DNA of 64,000 nt from contig DLFD01000064.1 of NCBI GenBank assembly GCA_002482005.1, positions 26,833 through 90,832 of the forward strand, given 5' to 3'. Origin of the DNA: Lachnospiraceae bacterium UBA7729 (GTDB lineage: Bacteria > Bacillota > Clostridia > Lachnospirales > Lachnospiraceae). Position numbers and translations under genes: made by a program. Each line of letters opens with the position of its first letter. Positions within the stretch are counted from its first letter, which is position 1. The notes under the pieces are model-generated. The model saw nothing but the letters and a program-made list of their open reading frames with translations, made no database searches and had not been told where the DNA came from. This document shows positions 1 to 9,446 of the stretch, in pieces.

Positions 1-729
1 GATGGTGTGTTCCATCAGGGCATCGGTTCTGTTGCGGAGCGTTCTTTCAGGCCGCATGTGAGCTGCGTGATCCCGACGCCGGATGACAGGTATCTGGTGG
101 CGGTAGACAATGGAATCGACCAGGCAAAGATCTATAAGGTCACGTCGGTGACCGGGAAACTTCATCTCTATGACATCCTGAGATTCCCGCTGGATTCCGG
201 ACCGAGACTGATGGTCTTCTCAAAAGATGGAAAATATGCCTATGTCAACTGTGAGATCCTGAACCAGATCCTTGTCTACCGGTATGATCCGGATGCCGAG
301 ACCATGTTTGAGCATATCCAGAGTGTGAAGAGCATCTTCGATGACAAGGATGTTTCCAGTGCCAGCTGCGCACTGAAGATCTCCCCGAGCGGGAGATATC
401 TTTATACTTCCAGCGCAGGAGAGAATACAGTAGGCATCTTCCGCATCGATCCGGAGACCGGGATGCTCTCCAAGGTCCTGATCCTTCCGATCTCAGGAGG
501 ATACCCGAAAGACATCGATGTTCTTCCGGATGAGAAGACGATGATCGTTCTCTGTCATGAGTCGAATTACATGAGGTTCTTCACGATCGACTACGAGAAG
601 GGGACTCTGGTCATGAGAGGAAAACAGCAGTATGTGGAGACTCCGAACTGTATCATGATCTCAGAGACACCTGAGTCTGTCGCAGGAACTGAGAAGGCAG
701 AAAAAGAAGAGGGACCGTCAGAACAGTAA
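1..729 (+). CDS. Lactonase-family beta-propeller protein, 5' end missing
   Basis: The reading frame is already open at base 1, so the N-terminus lies outside the window; a GTG at 7 is only the first start-like codon. The visible 240 or so residues repeat a propeller-blade pattern (SKDGKYAYVN, SPSGRYLYTSS, LPDEKTMIVL, each followed by a short IFRIDPETG-like strand). This is the signature of the lactonase / 6-phosphogluconolactonase (YkgB-type) family of seven-bladed propellers, which usually run to about 340 residues, so roughly a third is missing. Family members hydrolyse sugar lactones or have unknown substrates; nothing here fixes the substrate. The C-terminus ends in an acidic Lys/Glu-rich tail. 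It lies about 100 bp upstream of aroC on the same strand. Confidence 0.75.
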   Translation, partial: DGVFHQGIGSVAERSFRPHVSCVIPTPDDRYLVAVDNGIDQAKIYKVTSVTGKLHLYDILRFPLDSGPRLMVFSKDGKYAYVNCEILNQILVYRYDPDAETMFEHIQSVKSIFDDKDVSSASCALKISPSGRYLYTSSAGENTVGIFRIDPETGMLSKVLILPISGGYPKDIDVLPDEKTMIVLCHESNYMRFFTIDYEKGTLVMRGKQQYVETPNCIMISETPESVAGTEKAEKEEGPSEQ

Positions 730-827
730 CTTATTCCGTGCAGTACAGGAAGACTTTCGCAGGCTTCATGGAGAGGGCATTGATTTGGCCTGACCGTGAA
801 GTCCTGTTTTTTATGAGGAGCAGGATT

Positions 828-1931
828 ATGGCAGGATCCACATTCGGAACATTGTTCAGGGTGACGACCTGGGGAGAAAGTCACGGAGGCGGAATCGGCT
901 GCGTGGTCGACGGCTGTCCGGCGGGGCTTGAGCTTTCGGAAGAGGATATCCAGAAGTATCTTGACCGCAGAAAGCCCGGGCAGAGCCGGTATACGACTGG
1001 CAGGAGCGAGGCGGACCGGGTCAGGATCCTGTCCGGTGTCTTTGAGGGAAAGACAGAAGGAACGCCGATCTCCCTTCTTGTGGAGAATACCGATCAGCGT
1101 TCCAAGGATTACTCGAACCTGAAGAATCTGTACCGGCCGGGGCATGCGGACTTTGGTTTTGATGAGAAGTATGGTCTGCGGGACTATCGCGGCGGAGGAA
1201 GATCTTCCGGGAGAGAGACGATCGGACGCGTTGCGGCGGGAGCGATCGCAGCCAAAGCGCTCTCTCAGCTGGGGATCCGTCTGAGGGCTTATGTGAAGGC
1301 AATCGGCGGCATCGAATGCGACCCCGCCCGGTACGATGAGGAATATCTGAAGACGAGTCCGCTCCAGATGCCGGACCCTGATGCAGATAAGAAAGCAAGG
1401 GAGTATCTGAATGGATGTATCCGGGACCTGGATTCCTCCGGGGGCGTGATCGAGTGCGTGATCGATGGCATGCCTGCCGGAGTCGGAGAACCGGTCTTCG
1501 ACAAACTGGATGCCCTGTTCGGGCAGGCACTTTTTTCCATAGGAGCAGTCAAGGCAGTGGAAGTCGGCGACGGCGTCCTTGCCGCGGCGGCAAGGGGGCA
1601 TGAGAATAACGACCAGTATGCGGAAGAGCCTGAAACCGGTAAGCCCGTCAAGATGACAAACCACGCAGGAGGTATCCTGGGAGGCATGACTGACGGAAGC
1701 CAGGTGATCGTACGGGCATATTTCAAGCCGACTCCTTCGATCGCAAGAGAGCAGAGAGCGCTCGGATCCGACGGACATGTCCATACGATGACGATCACCG
1801 GAAGACATGATCCGGTCATCGTCCCGAGGGCGGCGGTCGTCGTGGAATGCATGTGTGCGGTGACCGTGTTTGACCTGCTCCTGCGGGGCATGACGTCGAA
1901 GATGGAGAATCTGGAAAAAATCTATCCGTAA
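828..1931 (+). CDS. aroC: Chorismate synthase
   Basis: Converts 5-enolpyruvylshikimate 3-phosphate to chorismate, the last step of the shikimate pathway, using reduced FMN. The 367-residue product opens with the family hallmark GTLFRVTTWGESHG, followed by RPGHADFGFDEKYGLRD and RGGGRSSGRETIGRVAAG, the FMN/substrate-binding signatures. An in-frame ATG at 738 would add 30 residues with no family resemblance; the ATG at 828 is preceded by GAGGAG seven bases upstream and gives the usual N-terminus, so it is preferred. Length is normal for the family. An intrinsic terminator follows at once, so it is probably the last gene of its transcript. No other aro gene is visible in the window. Confidence 0.97.
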   Translation: MAGSTFGTLFRVTTWGESHGGGIGCVVDGCPAGLELSEEDIQKYLDRRKPGQSRYTTGRSEADRVRILSGVFEGKTEGTPISLLVENTDQRSKDYSNLKNLYRPGHADFGFDEKYGLRDYRGGGRSSGRETIGRVAAGAIAAKALSQLGIRLRAYVKAIGGIECDPARYDEEYLKTSPLQMPDPDADKKAREYLNGCIRDLDSSGGVIECVIDGMPAGVGEPVFDKLDALFGQALFSIGAVKAVEVGDGVLAAAARGHENNDQYAEEPETGKPVKMTNHAGGILGGMTDGSQVIVRAYFKPTPSIAREQRALGSDGHVHTMTITGRHDPVIVPRAAVVVECMCAVTVFDLLLRGMTSKMENLEKIYP

Positions 1932-1955
1932 AATGTGTGTTTCTTTTGTGTATAG

Positions 1956-1989
1956 ACGGCGGGAAGGTTTTCTTTCCTGCCGTTTTTTT
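1956..1989 (+). terminator. Intrinsic terminator after aroC
   Basis: The stem ACGGCGGGAA pairs with TTCCTGCCGT (one G-T wobble) across a short T-rich loop and is followed by seven T residues. It lies 25 bp after the aroC stop. Confidence 0.85.
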
Positions 1990-2095
1990 CTATAATATAC
2001 TGCGTATCGCTTCGCACCGCTGGGCATATCTGTCTGTGCGGAGAGACAGGACACGGCTGAAGCCGTATCGAATCTGAAAAAAGGTGGTTTTCATC

Positions 2096-3106
2096 ATGAA
2101 ACTTCTGAGAAACATGGAACGACGGTTCGGCAGGTATGCGATCCGGAACCTTTCCATGGTCGTGATCATGACCTATGTGATCGGCTACATCATGCAGTTT
2201 GCAGCGCCGGGAGCGCTGAATTATCTGACTCTGGATCCTTACATGATCTTCCGGCAGGGTCAGGTCTGGAGACTTGTGACCTGGGTGCTGATCCCGCCGG
2301 AATCACTCGACATCTTCACGATCATCATGCTGTTCTTCTACTACAGCATTGCCAAGGTGCTGGAGCGTACGTGGGGAGACTTTCTCTTCAACGTCTACAT
2401 CTTCAGCGGCCTGATCATGACGGTGATCGGCGCCTGCGTCATGTACTTCATTCTGGCAGCGGTTGGAACAGATGCAGCAGCGATGAACATAATGGGGATC
2501 CCGATGTTCTGTTCTACTTACTATGTCAATATGTCGATCTTTCTGGCTTTTGCCCTGACTTATCCGGACATGGAAGTCCTTCTCTATTTCTTTATTCCGA
2601 TCAGAATGAAGTGGATGGGATATGTGTACGGAGCTTTCCTGATCTATCGCTTCATCAGGATGCCGGTCTGGTCGGGCAGGATCCTGATGATCATCTCGCT
2701 TCTGAACTTCCTGATCTACTTCCTTTCGACAAGGGATATGAAGAGACTTTCCCCTCAGGAATTCAAACGGAGAGCCAGCTTCCGGAAGGCGGCCGGCAGA
2801 GGAAAGCAGGCTGGATCACCGGACAGCAGCTATCAGTCGGGCAGAAGTTCCCGTGGAGCGGCTGCGGGCGGCAGCGGACATGGCACCGGCACATGGAACA
2901 AGGACAGGGGAGGTGCAGTTCACCGATGCGCGATCTGCGGCAGAACCGAGCTCACGAATCCTGAACTGGAGTTCCGCTACTGTTCCAAGTGCGAAGGCAG
3001 CTATGAGTACTGCCAGGATCATCTCTTTACCCACGTTCATGTTAAAAACGGGAGCCGGCCGGCTCTGACCCCGGAAGGACAGAGTGCCGGGGGAAAACAG
3101 GAATAA
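2096..3106 (+). CDS. Rhomboid-like membrane protein with C-terminal zinc-ribbon-like module
   Basis: A 336-residue protein with about six predicted membrane helices in the first 210 residues. The WRLVTWVLIPP segment after helix 1 and the FFIPIRMKWMG segment near helix 5 look like the rhomboid fold. The GxSG serine motif expected in the fourth helix of active rhomboid proteases is not visible (that region reads IPMFCSTYYVNMS), so it is probably a non-proteolytic relative. After a Gly/Ser-rich basic linker, the last 60 residues hold CAICGRTELT, YCSKCEGSYEYC and HLFTHVH, a Cys/His set that could bind zinc. An upstream GTG at 2084 lies inside the ribosome binding site (AAGGTGG), so the ATG at 2096 is chosen. 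Function unknown; annotation pipelines may call it a rhomboid protease. Confidence 0.75.
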   Translation: MKLLRNMERRFGRYAIRNLSMVVIMTYVIGYIMQFAAPGALNYLTLDPYMIFRQGQVWRLVTWVLIPPESLDIFTIIMLFFYYSIAKVLERTWGDFLFNVYIFSGLIMTVIGACVMYFILAAVGTDAAAMNIMGIPMFCSTYYVNMSIFLAFALTYPDMEVLLYFFIPIRMKWMGYVYGAFLIYRFIRMPVWSGRILMIISLLNFLIYFLSTRDMKRLSPQEFKRRASFRKAAGRGKQAGSPDSSYQSGRSSRGAAAGGSGHGTGTWNKDRGGAVHRCAICGRTELTNPELEFRYCSKCEGSYEYCQDHLFTHVHVKNGSRPALTPEGQSAGGKQE

Positions 3107-3143
3107 AGAAGTTTTTCAGCATTACAGATAGGAAGGTGTTTTT

Positions 3144-5321
3144 ATGACAACGGAGGAATCCGTGATCCCGCAAACCGAAGCCGGCGGTGTCCGGCTGAGA
3201 AAAGGAGACCTCATCAGGTCTCTGATCCTGACAGGGCTGTTTCTGGTCCTTACGGTCCTTGCACACAATGCCAGTCAGAAATCGGAAGACTGGTATCTGC
3301 CAGTCTCTCTGATCCTGTCGCTGCTTCTCGGAGGATTCATGTATCTGCAGCTCCCGAAGAGCAGGATCTTCCAGAAAATCTATGATGCCGCGCTTGCCGC
3401 AGCAGTCCCGTTTCTGGCATTCATTCTTGTACAGTCCTATGACACAGGATTCTGGCATGTCGGAGCGGCTCTGTCTTATGAGACGGCAGAACCCCCGTAC
3501 AAGATGATCTACCTGAACCTCATATTCTATTACCTGATCTTCCTGGGGCTTTCTTTCCTTCTGGGGAGTTTTAGGTGGGGCTACAGTATCTCGTCCGGGA
3601 TCTTCATGGCTCTTTCGATCGTCAATTTCTATGTGGTGAAGTTCCGCGGAAGTCCGATCGTACCCTGGGATATCCTGTCGATCCGGACGGCCGGCAATGT
3701 TGCTTTTAATTATGACTACATCATCTACTGGCACATGCTTCTGTCCACGTTCGGCTTAGCCTTTGTGATGCTTGGGACCGGAAAGATGAGGATCTCCATC
3801 CGGAGATGGAGGATAAAGATTCCGGCAGCTGCAGCCGCGGTCCTGGCACTGGTCATGATGACCTCCTCCATCCAGGATGCCGATGTGAAAGCCTTCTGGG
3901 GCATGGATACGACTCTGTTCACTCCGAATGTCAGGTACAGAAAGAATGGCCTTCTCGTCGCCTATCTTGCAAATCTGAACCTGATCAACATCAGAAAACC
4001 GGATGGCTATTCCATCGACATGGTGAAGGAGATCGAGGGGGAGATCGATCAGAAGGAGACTGGATCCGAAAAGATCGCCGCCGAAGGTACCGGAGCCGCC
4101 TCGCCTGAGAAGTCTGCGTTCGACCTGAGTCAGGCTCCGAACATCATCGTCATCATGAACGAAGCCTTCTCGGACCTGTCTGTCATCGGAGATTTTGCTG
4201 TGACAGAAGACTACATGCCTTTTTTCCACAAGATGATGGACCAGTATACTGCAGGCCACCTGATGGTATCGGTCAAAGGCGGGAATACAGCGAATACCGA
4301 GTATGAATTTCTGTCTGGGGATTCCATGGCATTCCTTCCGCAGGGAAGTGTCGTCTATCAGCAGTATATATCGAAGGAGATCCCGACTCTGGCTTCTTAC
4401 CTCAGGTCGCTGGGATATTCGACGGAAGGTCTGCATCCTTATCTGGGAAGCGGCTGGGACAGAGAGAGAGTCTACCCGCTCCTCGGATTTGATACCTTCA
4501 AAGATATCGATTCCTTCGGCGGGGCGAAGATGGTCCGCAAGTTCGTGAGCGACGAGTCCGCTTTCGACAAGATCATAGAGGAGTTTCAGAAGAAGGGTGA
4601 CCGGAAGAAGTTCATCTTCGAGGTGACCATGCAGAACCATTCCGGATACATGGCCAGCCCGTCCACTGACAACGGTTTCACGCAGGAGGTCCTCCTGCCG
4701 GACCTTCCGTTCGAAACTCCTCAGGGGGTCGCAGCGGAGCGCTATCTGACACTGGTCAAAAAGTCCGATGAAGCATATGAGAAGCTGATCACATGGTTCG
4801 AGGAAAATGTCACCGAGCCGACGATCATCATCACGTTCGGCGACCATGAGCCCAGTGACTATGTGACGGAGGTTATCGATGATCTGACCGGATACGACAA
4901 AGATTCCACCGATCTTACCGAGATCCAGAAACACTATCAGGTCCCGTTCTTCGTATGGAACAATATGGGCATCCCGAAGGATGATTCCGTAGATCTCATG
5001 AGCGTGAACTATCTTGCATCTTATGTCATGAGGGAGGCCGGACTGCCGATGACCGACTATCAGGAATTTCTGGCGGACCTGAGGGAGCAGTTCCCTGTCA
5101 TATGCGCAAACACTTACATCGATAGCGACGGTGTCTATCATAGCTGGGAAGACTTGGACAGCGATGTGGAAAACAAAGATCTCCTGAACAGGTACAATAT
5201 CCTTGCCTATAACCATCTGGTCGATGTGAAGCACAGAGTGGATGAGATCTTCAGCCAGCCGGGAGACGGGAAGGCCCAAAAGTCGCTGGCACAGACCGGA
5301 CTTACCGAAAGCAGTCAATGA
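3144..5321 (+). CDS. LtaS-type sulfatase-fold phosphoglycerol transferase
   Basis: A 725-residue membrane protein with about five helices in the first 230 residues, then a large extracellular sulfatase-fold domain. Visible hallmarks are NIIVIMNEAFSD (first metal site), KGGNTANTEYEFLSG (the region of the catalytic Thr), LHPYLGSGWDR, FEVTMQNHSGYM and ITFGDHEP (metal-binding Asp-His). Characterised relatives polymerise glycerol phosphate from phosphatidylglycerol into lipoteichoic acid or transfer phosphoglycerol to other envelope glycans; which applies here cannot be decided. A ribosome binding site (AGGAAGGTG) precedes the ATG. It follows the rhomboid-like gene by 37 bp and precedes lacZ by 64 bp on the same strand with no clear terminator between, so co-transcription is possible. 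Confidence 0.88.
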   Translation: MTTEESVIPQTEAGGVRLRKGDLIRSLILTGLFLVLTVLAHNASQKSEDWYLPVSLILSLLLGGFMYLQLPKSRIFQKIYDAALAAAVPFLAFILVQSYDTGFWHVGAALSYETAEPPYKMIYLNLIFYYLIFLGLSFLLGSFRWGYSISSGIFMALSIVNFYVVKFRGSPIVPWDILSIRTAGNVAFNYDYIIYWHMLLSTFGLAFVMLGTGKMRISIRRWRIKIPAAAAAVLALVMMTSSIQDADVKAFWGMDTTLFTPNVRYRKNGLLVAYLANLNLINIRKPDGYSIDMVKEIEGEIDQKETGSEKIAAEGTGAASPEKSAFDLSQAPNIIVIMNEAFSDLSVIGDFAVTEDYMPFFHKMMDQYTAGHLMVSVKGGNTANTEYEFLSGDSMAFLPQGSVVYQQYISKEIPTLASYLRSLGYSTEGLHPYLGSGWDRERVYPLLGFDTFKDIDSFGGAKMVRKFVSDESAFDKIIEEFQKKGDRKKFIFEVTMQNHSGYMASPSTDNGFTQEVLLPDLPFETPQGVAAERYLTLVKKSDEAYEKLITWFEENVTEPTIIITFGDHEPSDYVTEVIDDLTGYDKDSTDLTEIQKHYQVPFFVWNNMGIPKDDSVDLMSVNYLASYVMREAGLPMTDYQEFLADLREQFPVICANTYIDSDGVYHSWEDLDSDVENKDLLNRYNILAYNHLVDVKHRVDEIFSQPGDGKAQKSLAQTGLTESSQ

Positions 5322-5385
5322 AGAAGAAAAGTCATGTTGAGATGAGGTCTCATAACGTACCGCAGAAGGAAAGGGATATTATATT

Positions 5386-8300
5386 ATGGAAGAATTTGAC
5401 TACAGCATCGTGAAAAGTCCTGCGCACTTTGCGGAGGGCTGTCTGCCTCCTCATTCCGACCATGTGCCCCAGGCGCCGGAGGATGGCTTCGGGAAGACTT
5501 CCCTTAGGCTGTCCCTTGACGGGATGTGGAAGTTCCACTATTCGGAGAATTATGAAAGCGCTCCGAAAGGTTTTGAGAAGCCGGATTTTGACGTCAGCGG
5601 CTGGAAGGAGATCAAAGTCCCTTCCAATATGCAGTTTGAGGGATATGACGACCCGGCTTACGTGAATACTCAGTATCCGTGGGATGGCGTCGAGGGAATC
5701 GAGCCGGGAGAGATCCCGGAGAAGTTCAATCCGGTCGGTCAGTATGTACGCACGTTCACCCTTCCGGAGAACTGGAAGGGCAGCAGGATCCGCATTTCCT
5801 TCCAGGGGGTCGAGTCCGGGTTTGCCTTCTGGCTGAATGGGACTTACCTGGGCTACAGCGAGGATTCCTTCACGCCGACCGAGTTCGATCTGACCCCTTT
5901 CCTTCAGGAAGGGGAGAACCGGATCGCTGTCCTTGTTTTCAAATGGACTTCCGGAAGCTGGTGCGAGGACCAGGATATGTTCCGCCTCTCCGGCATCTTC
6001 AGGGATGTCTTTCTTGAAAGACTTCCGGAGGTACATCTGGAGGACCTGAAGATCCTTGCTGACCTGACGGATGGATACAGGGATGGAAAGCTGAACGTGA
6101 CGATAAAGACTTCGGGGAATGCGGATGAAATATCCGCCGACTGGACGCTGGAGAAGATCGGCGTCGTCACTGCTTCTGAAGAACTCGAAAAGACAGGAGA
6201 GATCGTCCTTTCCGGAAGCTGCTCCGGATCTTGCATGACGGTATCGGAAAAGATCGGGGCTGTCCTTCCATGGAGTGCCGAGATCCCGAATCTGTACCGG
6301 CTGAACGTGACCATAAAGGCAGACGGGAAGGCATGCGAGAAGGTCTGTGAGCTGACTGGCTTCCGCCGCTTTGAGATGAAGGATGGCATCATGTGCCTGA
6401 ACGGGAAGCGGATCGTCTTTAACGGCGTCAACCGCCATGAGTTCTCCTGCGACGGGGGAAGAAGCCCGAAGTTTCAGGAAGTCCTTCACGATGTAACGGT
6501 GATGAAGCAGAACAACATCAATGCAGTCCGTACCTGCCACTACCCGGATGCATCCATCCTGTACCGGCTCTGCGATATCTTCGGCCTTTACATGATCGCC
6601 GAGAATAACATGGAGACCCATGGCATGATGGAGCGGGTCGAGCGCGGACAGCTTGCACAGGCAGAGGCGCTTCCAGGCGACCGCAAGGACTGGGAACCGC
6701 TTCTGATCCGAAGGATCGACTCCATGTATGAGCTGGATAAGAACCATCCTGCGATCGTGATCTGGTCGTGCGGCAACGAGTCCTACGGCGGATCGGTCAT
6801 CTTCCATATGGCGGAGGAACTGCGCCGGCTTGATGACAGCAGGCTGGTCCACTATGAGGGAATCTTCCATGACATGCGCTATCCGGACACTTCCGACATG
6901 TATTCTCAGATGTACACGTCGGCTGCCGGGGTGGAGCAGTACCTGAAGGAGCATACGGACAAGCCGTTTATCCTCTGCGAGTACACGCATTCCATGGGCA
7001 ACTCGAACGGAGGCATGTTCAAGTATACCGATCTTGCAAAAAAGGAGCCGAGGTATCAGGGAGGCTTCATCTGGGACTTCATCGACCAGGCAGTACGCAG
7101 AAAGAACCGCTTCGGGGAAGAGTTTCTTGCTTACGGCGGGGATGACCATGAACGTCCTACCGACTATGAGTTTTCCGGAAATGGGATCGTGGATGCTCAC
7201 CGCAGACCGTATGGCGGCAAGATCCAGGAAGTGAAGTTCAACTATCAGGGAATCGATGCCGAGGTAGGAGAGAAGGGCGACGGCGTCACGATCACGAACC
7301 ATTATCTTTTTGCCGGCACATCCGCCTTCCGCTGCACTGCAGCGCTGAGGAAAGAGGGAAAAGTCCTCCGCCAGGTGAAACTGGATGCTGACGTGAAGCC
7401 GGGGGAGAGGAAATATTATGATCTTCCGTTCACGATCCCGGAGAAGGGAGAATATGCCGTCTCTGTCACTTTCTCGCTGAAGGAAGACACCATCTGGGGG
7501 AAGGCAGGCGACGAGGCTGCATATGGCGAAAGAGTCATCAGGGGAACTCATGAGTCTGTGAAGACACTAAAGACTCCTCCGGAAGACATGGAAGAAGACG
7601 GAAGAGCATTCATCCTGAACGGAGTCTGTGCGGCGCCGGTCAGAGCTGCTCTTAAGACAGAAGTCATCCGAGGGGCTGACAATATCGGTGTAAGAGGGGA
7701 ACATTTCTCTGCATTGTTCTCGAAGCTGAAGGGCGGACTTGTCTCCTACAGATGGGGCGGAAAGGAACTGATCGAGCTTATCCCGAGGCCGAATTTCTGG
7801 CGGGCTCCGACGAACAACGATGACGGCAGCCGCATGGCGGCGAGATACGGACAGTGGAAGCTGGCAAGTCTGTATCAGGACTTCCGGCAGCCGACGGAGA
7901 AGCCTTACGGGGAAGCTTCGGATGTTCAGTATCCGGCTGTGGACGAACAGGAAGGCTATGTGGATATCACATGGAGGAAGTACCTGCAGGTACCTTCCTT
8001 CGAGGATCGCAGCAGTGTTCTGACGACCTACCGTGTATTCCCGGACGGGACGATCCGCATGATCCTCAGCTGCGATCCGGAGATCATGGGTGCGGGAGGA
8101 AGAGAGCTTCCGCCGATGCCGGAGTTCGGGTGGCTGTTTGCCCTTGACGCGGACATGCGCCATGTGAAATATTATGGAATGGGACCGGAAGAAAACTACT
8201 GCGACAGGAGAAAGGGAAGCCGTCTCGGTGTCTATGAGAAGGATGTCGCTGATATGGCTGAGCCGTACCTGGTGCCGCAGGAGACCGGAAACCGTACCGG

Positions 8301-8616
8301 CGTAAGATATGCGGAGATCACGGACCATAAGGGACATGGCGTCCGCTTTACGGCGGCAGGCTTTGAGGACTCGGGGGATCCGGAAGCATCAAGGCCGGGA
8401 GAGATGGAATTCTCCGCCCTGCCATGGAGTCCGGAGATGATGGAACTTGCCCGTCATCCATATGAACTTCCGCGCTGGCAGTACACATGGGTGCGCTGCT
8501 CCCTCAAGCAGATGGGCGTAGGCGGAGATGACTCCTGGGGTGCGAGGACCCATGACGAATTCCTGCTGAAGACAGATCGGAAGCTTTGCTTTGCGGTAGA
8601 CTTCCGCGGAATCTGA
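5386..8616 (+). CDS. lacZ: Beta-galactosidase, glycoside hydrolase family 2
   Basis: A 1076-residue LacZ-type enzyme, close to the length of E. coli LacZ. In order it shows the sugar-binding jelly roll (DGMWKFHYSENY, PSNMQFEGYDDPAYVN, ENRIAVLVFKWTSGSWCEDQ), the immunoglobulin-like domain, the TIM barrel and the C-terminal small-chain domain (PNFWRAPTNNDDGSRM, GMGPEENYCDR). Barrel motifs include NGVNRHEFSCDGGR, the acid/base Glu in WSCGNES and the nucleophile Glu in ILCEYTHSMGN. There is no signal peptide, so it acts in the cytoplasm on lactose or other beta-galactosides brought in by a transporter; no lactose permease or regulator lies nearby. The start ATG follows GGAAAGGGA. Confidence 0.96.
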   Translation: MEEFDYSIVKSPAHFAEGCLPPHSDHVPQAPEDGFGKTSLRLSLDGMWKFHYSENYESAPKGFEKPDFDVSGWKEIKVPSNMQFEGYDDPAYVNTQYPWDGVEGIEPGEIPEKFNPVGQYVRTFTLPENWKGSRIRISFQGVESGFAFWLNGTYLGYSEDSFTPTEFDLTPFLQEGENRIAVLVFKWTSGSWCEDQDMFRLSGIFRDVFLERLPEVHLEDLKILADLTDGYRDGKLNVTIKTSGNADEISADWTLEKIGVVTASEELEKTGEIVLSGSCSGSCMTVSEKIGAVLPWSAEIPNLYRLNVTIKADGKACEKVCELTGFRRFEMKDGIMCLNGKRIVFNGVNRHEFSCDGGRSPKFQEVLHDVTVMKQNNINAVRTCHYPDASILYRLCDIFGLYMIAENNMETHGMMERVERGQLAQAEALPGDRKDWEPLLIRRIDSMYELDKNHPAIVIWSCGNESYGGSVIFHMAEELRRLDDSRLVHYEGIFHDMRYPDTSDMYSQMYTSAAGVEQYLKEHTDKPFILCEYTHSMGNSNGGMFKYTDLAKKEPRYQGGFIWDFIDQAVRRKNRFGEEFLAYGGDDHERPTDYEFSGNGIVDAHRRPYGGKIQEVKFNYQGIDAEVGEKGDGVTITNHYLFAGTSAFRCTAALRKEGKVLRQVKLDADVKPGERKYYDLPFTIPEKGEYAVSVTFSLKEDTIWGKAGDEAAYGERVIRGTHESVKTLKTPPEDMEEDGRAFILNGVCAAPVRAALKTEVIRGADNIGVRGEHFSALFSKLKGGLVSYRWGGKELIELIPRPNFWRAPTNNDDGSRMAARYGQWKLASLYQDFRQPTEKPYGEASDVQYPAVDEQEGYVDITWRKYLQVPSFEDRSSVLTTYRVFPDGTIRMILSCDPEIMGAGGRELPPMPEFGWLFALDADMRHVKYYGMGPEENYCDRRKGSRLGVYEKDVADMAEPYLVPQETGNRTGVRYAEITDHKGHGVRFTAAGFEDSGDPEASRPGEMEFSALPWSPEMMELARHPYELPRWQYTWVRCSLKQMGVGGDDSWGARTHDEFLLKTDRKLCFAVDFRGI

Positions 8617-8653
8617 ATGTTCTATAAAGAGTGTTGTCATCAGAGGTGAAAAT

Positions 8654-8905
8654 ATGGCGGACCAGGAAACCATGAAGGAGAACGCGGAAGCCTTAAGATC
8701 CATGACAAAGGACCAGGAAGCGTTCATGCAGCAGGAATTTCATATGACAAAGCAGGATATGATCGCCCTTGATGAGGACGGCTGGGCAGAGCTGCTGGAC
8801 CAGCTTTTCGATATCGAGATCGATGATGACAACCGCAGCAGTGCGAAGACTGCGAAACACGATAAGATCGTGTCGGATCTTATCGATATGATGGAAAGCG
8901 TGTAA
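8654..8905 (+). CDS. Small acidic protein of unknown function
   Basis: An 83-residue ORF with a good ribosome binding site (GAGGTG, six bases before ATG), 37 bp after lacZ and before the rplS promoter. It is rich in Asp, Glu, Met and Lys and looks largely helical; there is no signal peptide, membrane segment or cysteine. I recognise no domain. Support for it being real is the ribosome binding site, codon use like its neighbours and a tight fit between two genes. Confidence 0.55.
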   Translation: MADQETMKENAEALRSMTKDQEAFMQQEFHMTKQDMIALDEDGWAELLDQLFDIEIDDDNRSSAKTAKHDKIVSDLIDMMESV

Positions 8906-8912
8906 AAAGACC

Positions 8913-8941
8913 TTGCGTGAAACAGATCCATATGGTAAACT
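8913..8941 (+). promoter_or_regulatory. Predicted sigma-A promoter for rplS
   Basis: TTGCGT and TAAACT are separated by exactly 17 bp. The position, about 85 bp before the rplS start, leaves room for an untranslated leader. I could not identify a known L19 leader structure in it. Confidence 0.5.
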
Positions 8942-9025
8942 ATTCGTCGTGTGCGAAGACGGATGGTCCTCTGCTGCTGTAATAGGACGCATTAAGAACA
9001 TCCACGATATAGGAGGAAACACGCA

Positions 9026-9373
9026 ATGAACGATATTATCAAGAAGATCGAAGACGCGCAGCTTCGCGAGGATGCTCCGCAGTTCCGCGTCGGTGACACC
9101 GTAAGGGTCTTTGCAAAGATCATGGAGAGCGGACACACCAGAACCCAGGTTTTCGAAGGAACCGTCATCAAGAAGCAGGGCGGCAGCAACAGAGCTACCT
9201 TCACCGTAAGAAAGATCTCCAACGGTGTAGGAGTCGAGAAGACATGGCCGCTTCATTCCCCGACGGTCGAGAAGGTTGAAGTTGTCAGATCCGGTAAGGC
9301 AAGACGTGCAAAGCTTCTTTACCTCAGACAGCGTACCGGCAAGGCTGCAAAGCTGAAAGAGATCGTAAAGTAA
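9026..9373 (+). CDS. rplS: 50S ribosomal protein L19
   Basis: The 115-residue product has the L19 pattern: RVGDTVRVFAKIMESG, RTQVFEGTVIKKQGG and FTVRKISNGVGVEKTWPLHSP, ending in a basic tail. L19 sits at the interface of the two ribosomal subunits. AGGAGGAAA lies seven bases before the ATG. A terminator follows, and the lepB-rbgA-rnhB-yraN genes come next, a common Firmicutes arrangement. Confidence 0.98.
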   Translation: MNDIIKKIEDAQLREDAPQFRVGDTVRVFAKIMESGHTRTQVFEGTVIKKQGGSNRATFTVRKISNGVGVEKTWPLHSPTVEKVEVVRSGKARRAKLLYLRQRTGKAAKLKEIVK

Positions 9374-9394
9374 TCAGGGAAAACTTCTTATTGG

Positions 9395-9426
9395 GGCTGC
9401 CGCAGGATAATGCGGCAGCCTTCTCT
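9395..9426 (+). terminator. Hairpin terminator after rplS
   Basis: A perfect 10-bp stem, GGCTGCCGCA with TGCGGCAGCC, has a 6-nt loop and is followed by TTCTCT. The short, interrupted T-run suggests partial termination with some read-through into the signal peptidase cluster. Confidence 0.75.
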
Positions 9427-9446
9427 GTATCCGGGTAGAACAGTGT

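Noticed and set aside
591..2054. 487-residue minus-strand ORF over aroC
   Set aside because: It is antisense to unmistakable chorismate synthase motifs and is rich in Arg/His/Ser, as shadow translations are.
3756..5318. 520-residue minus-strand ORF over the LtaS-type gene
   Set aside because: It is a complementary-frame artefact. The plus strand carries the sulfatase motifs.
5350..7551. 733-residue minus-strand ORF antisense to lacZ
   Set aside because: It is a shadow of the GH2 reading frame. It has no recognisable domain and no ribosome binding site, and the plus strand has full motif support.
8942..9025. L19 autoregulatory leader
   Set aside because: The leader is long enough, but I could not recognise the known structure by eye. 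A covariance search would be needed.
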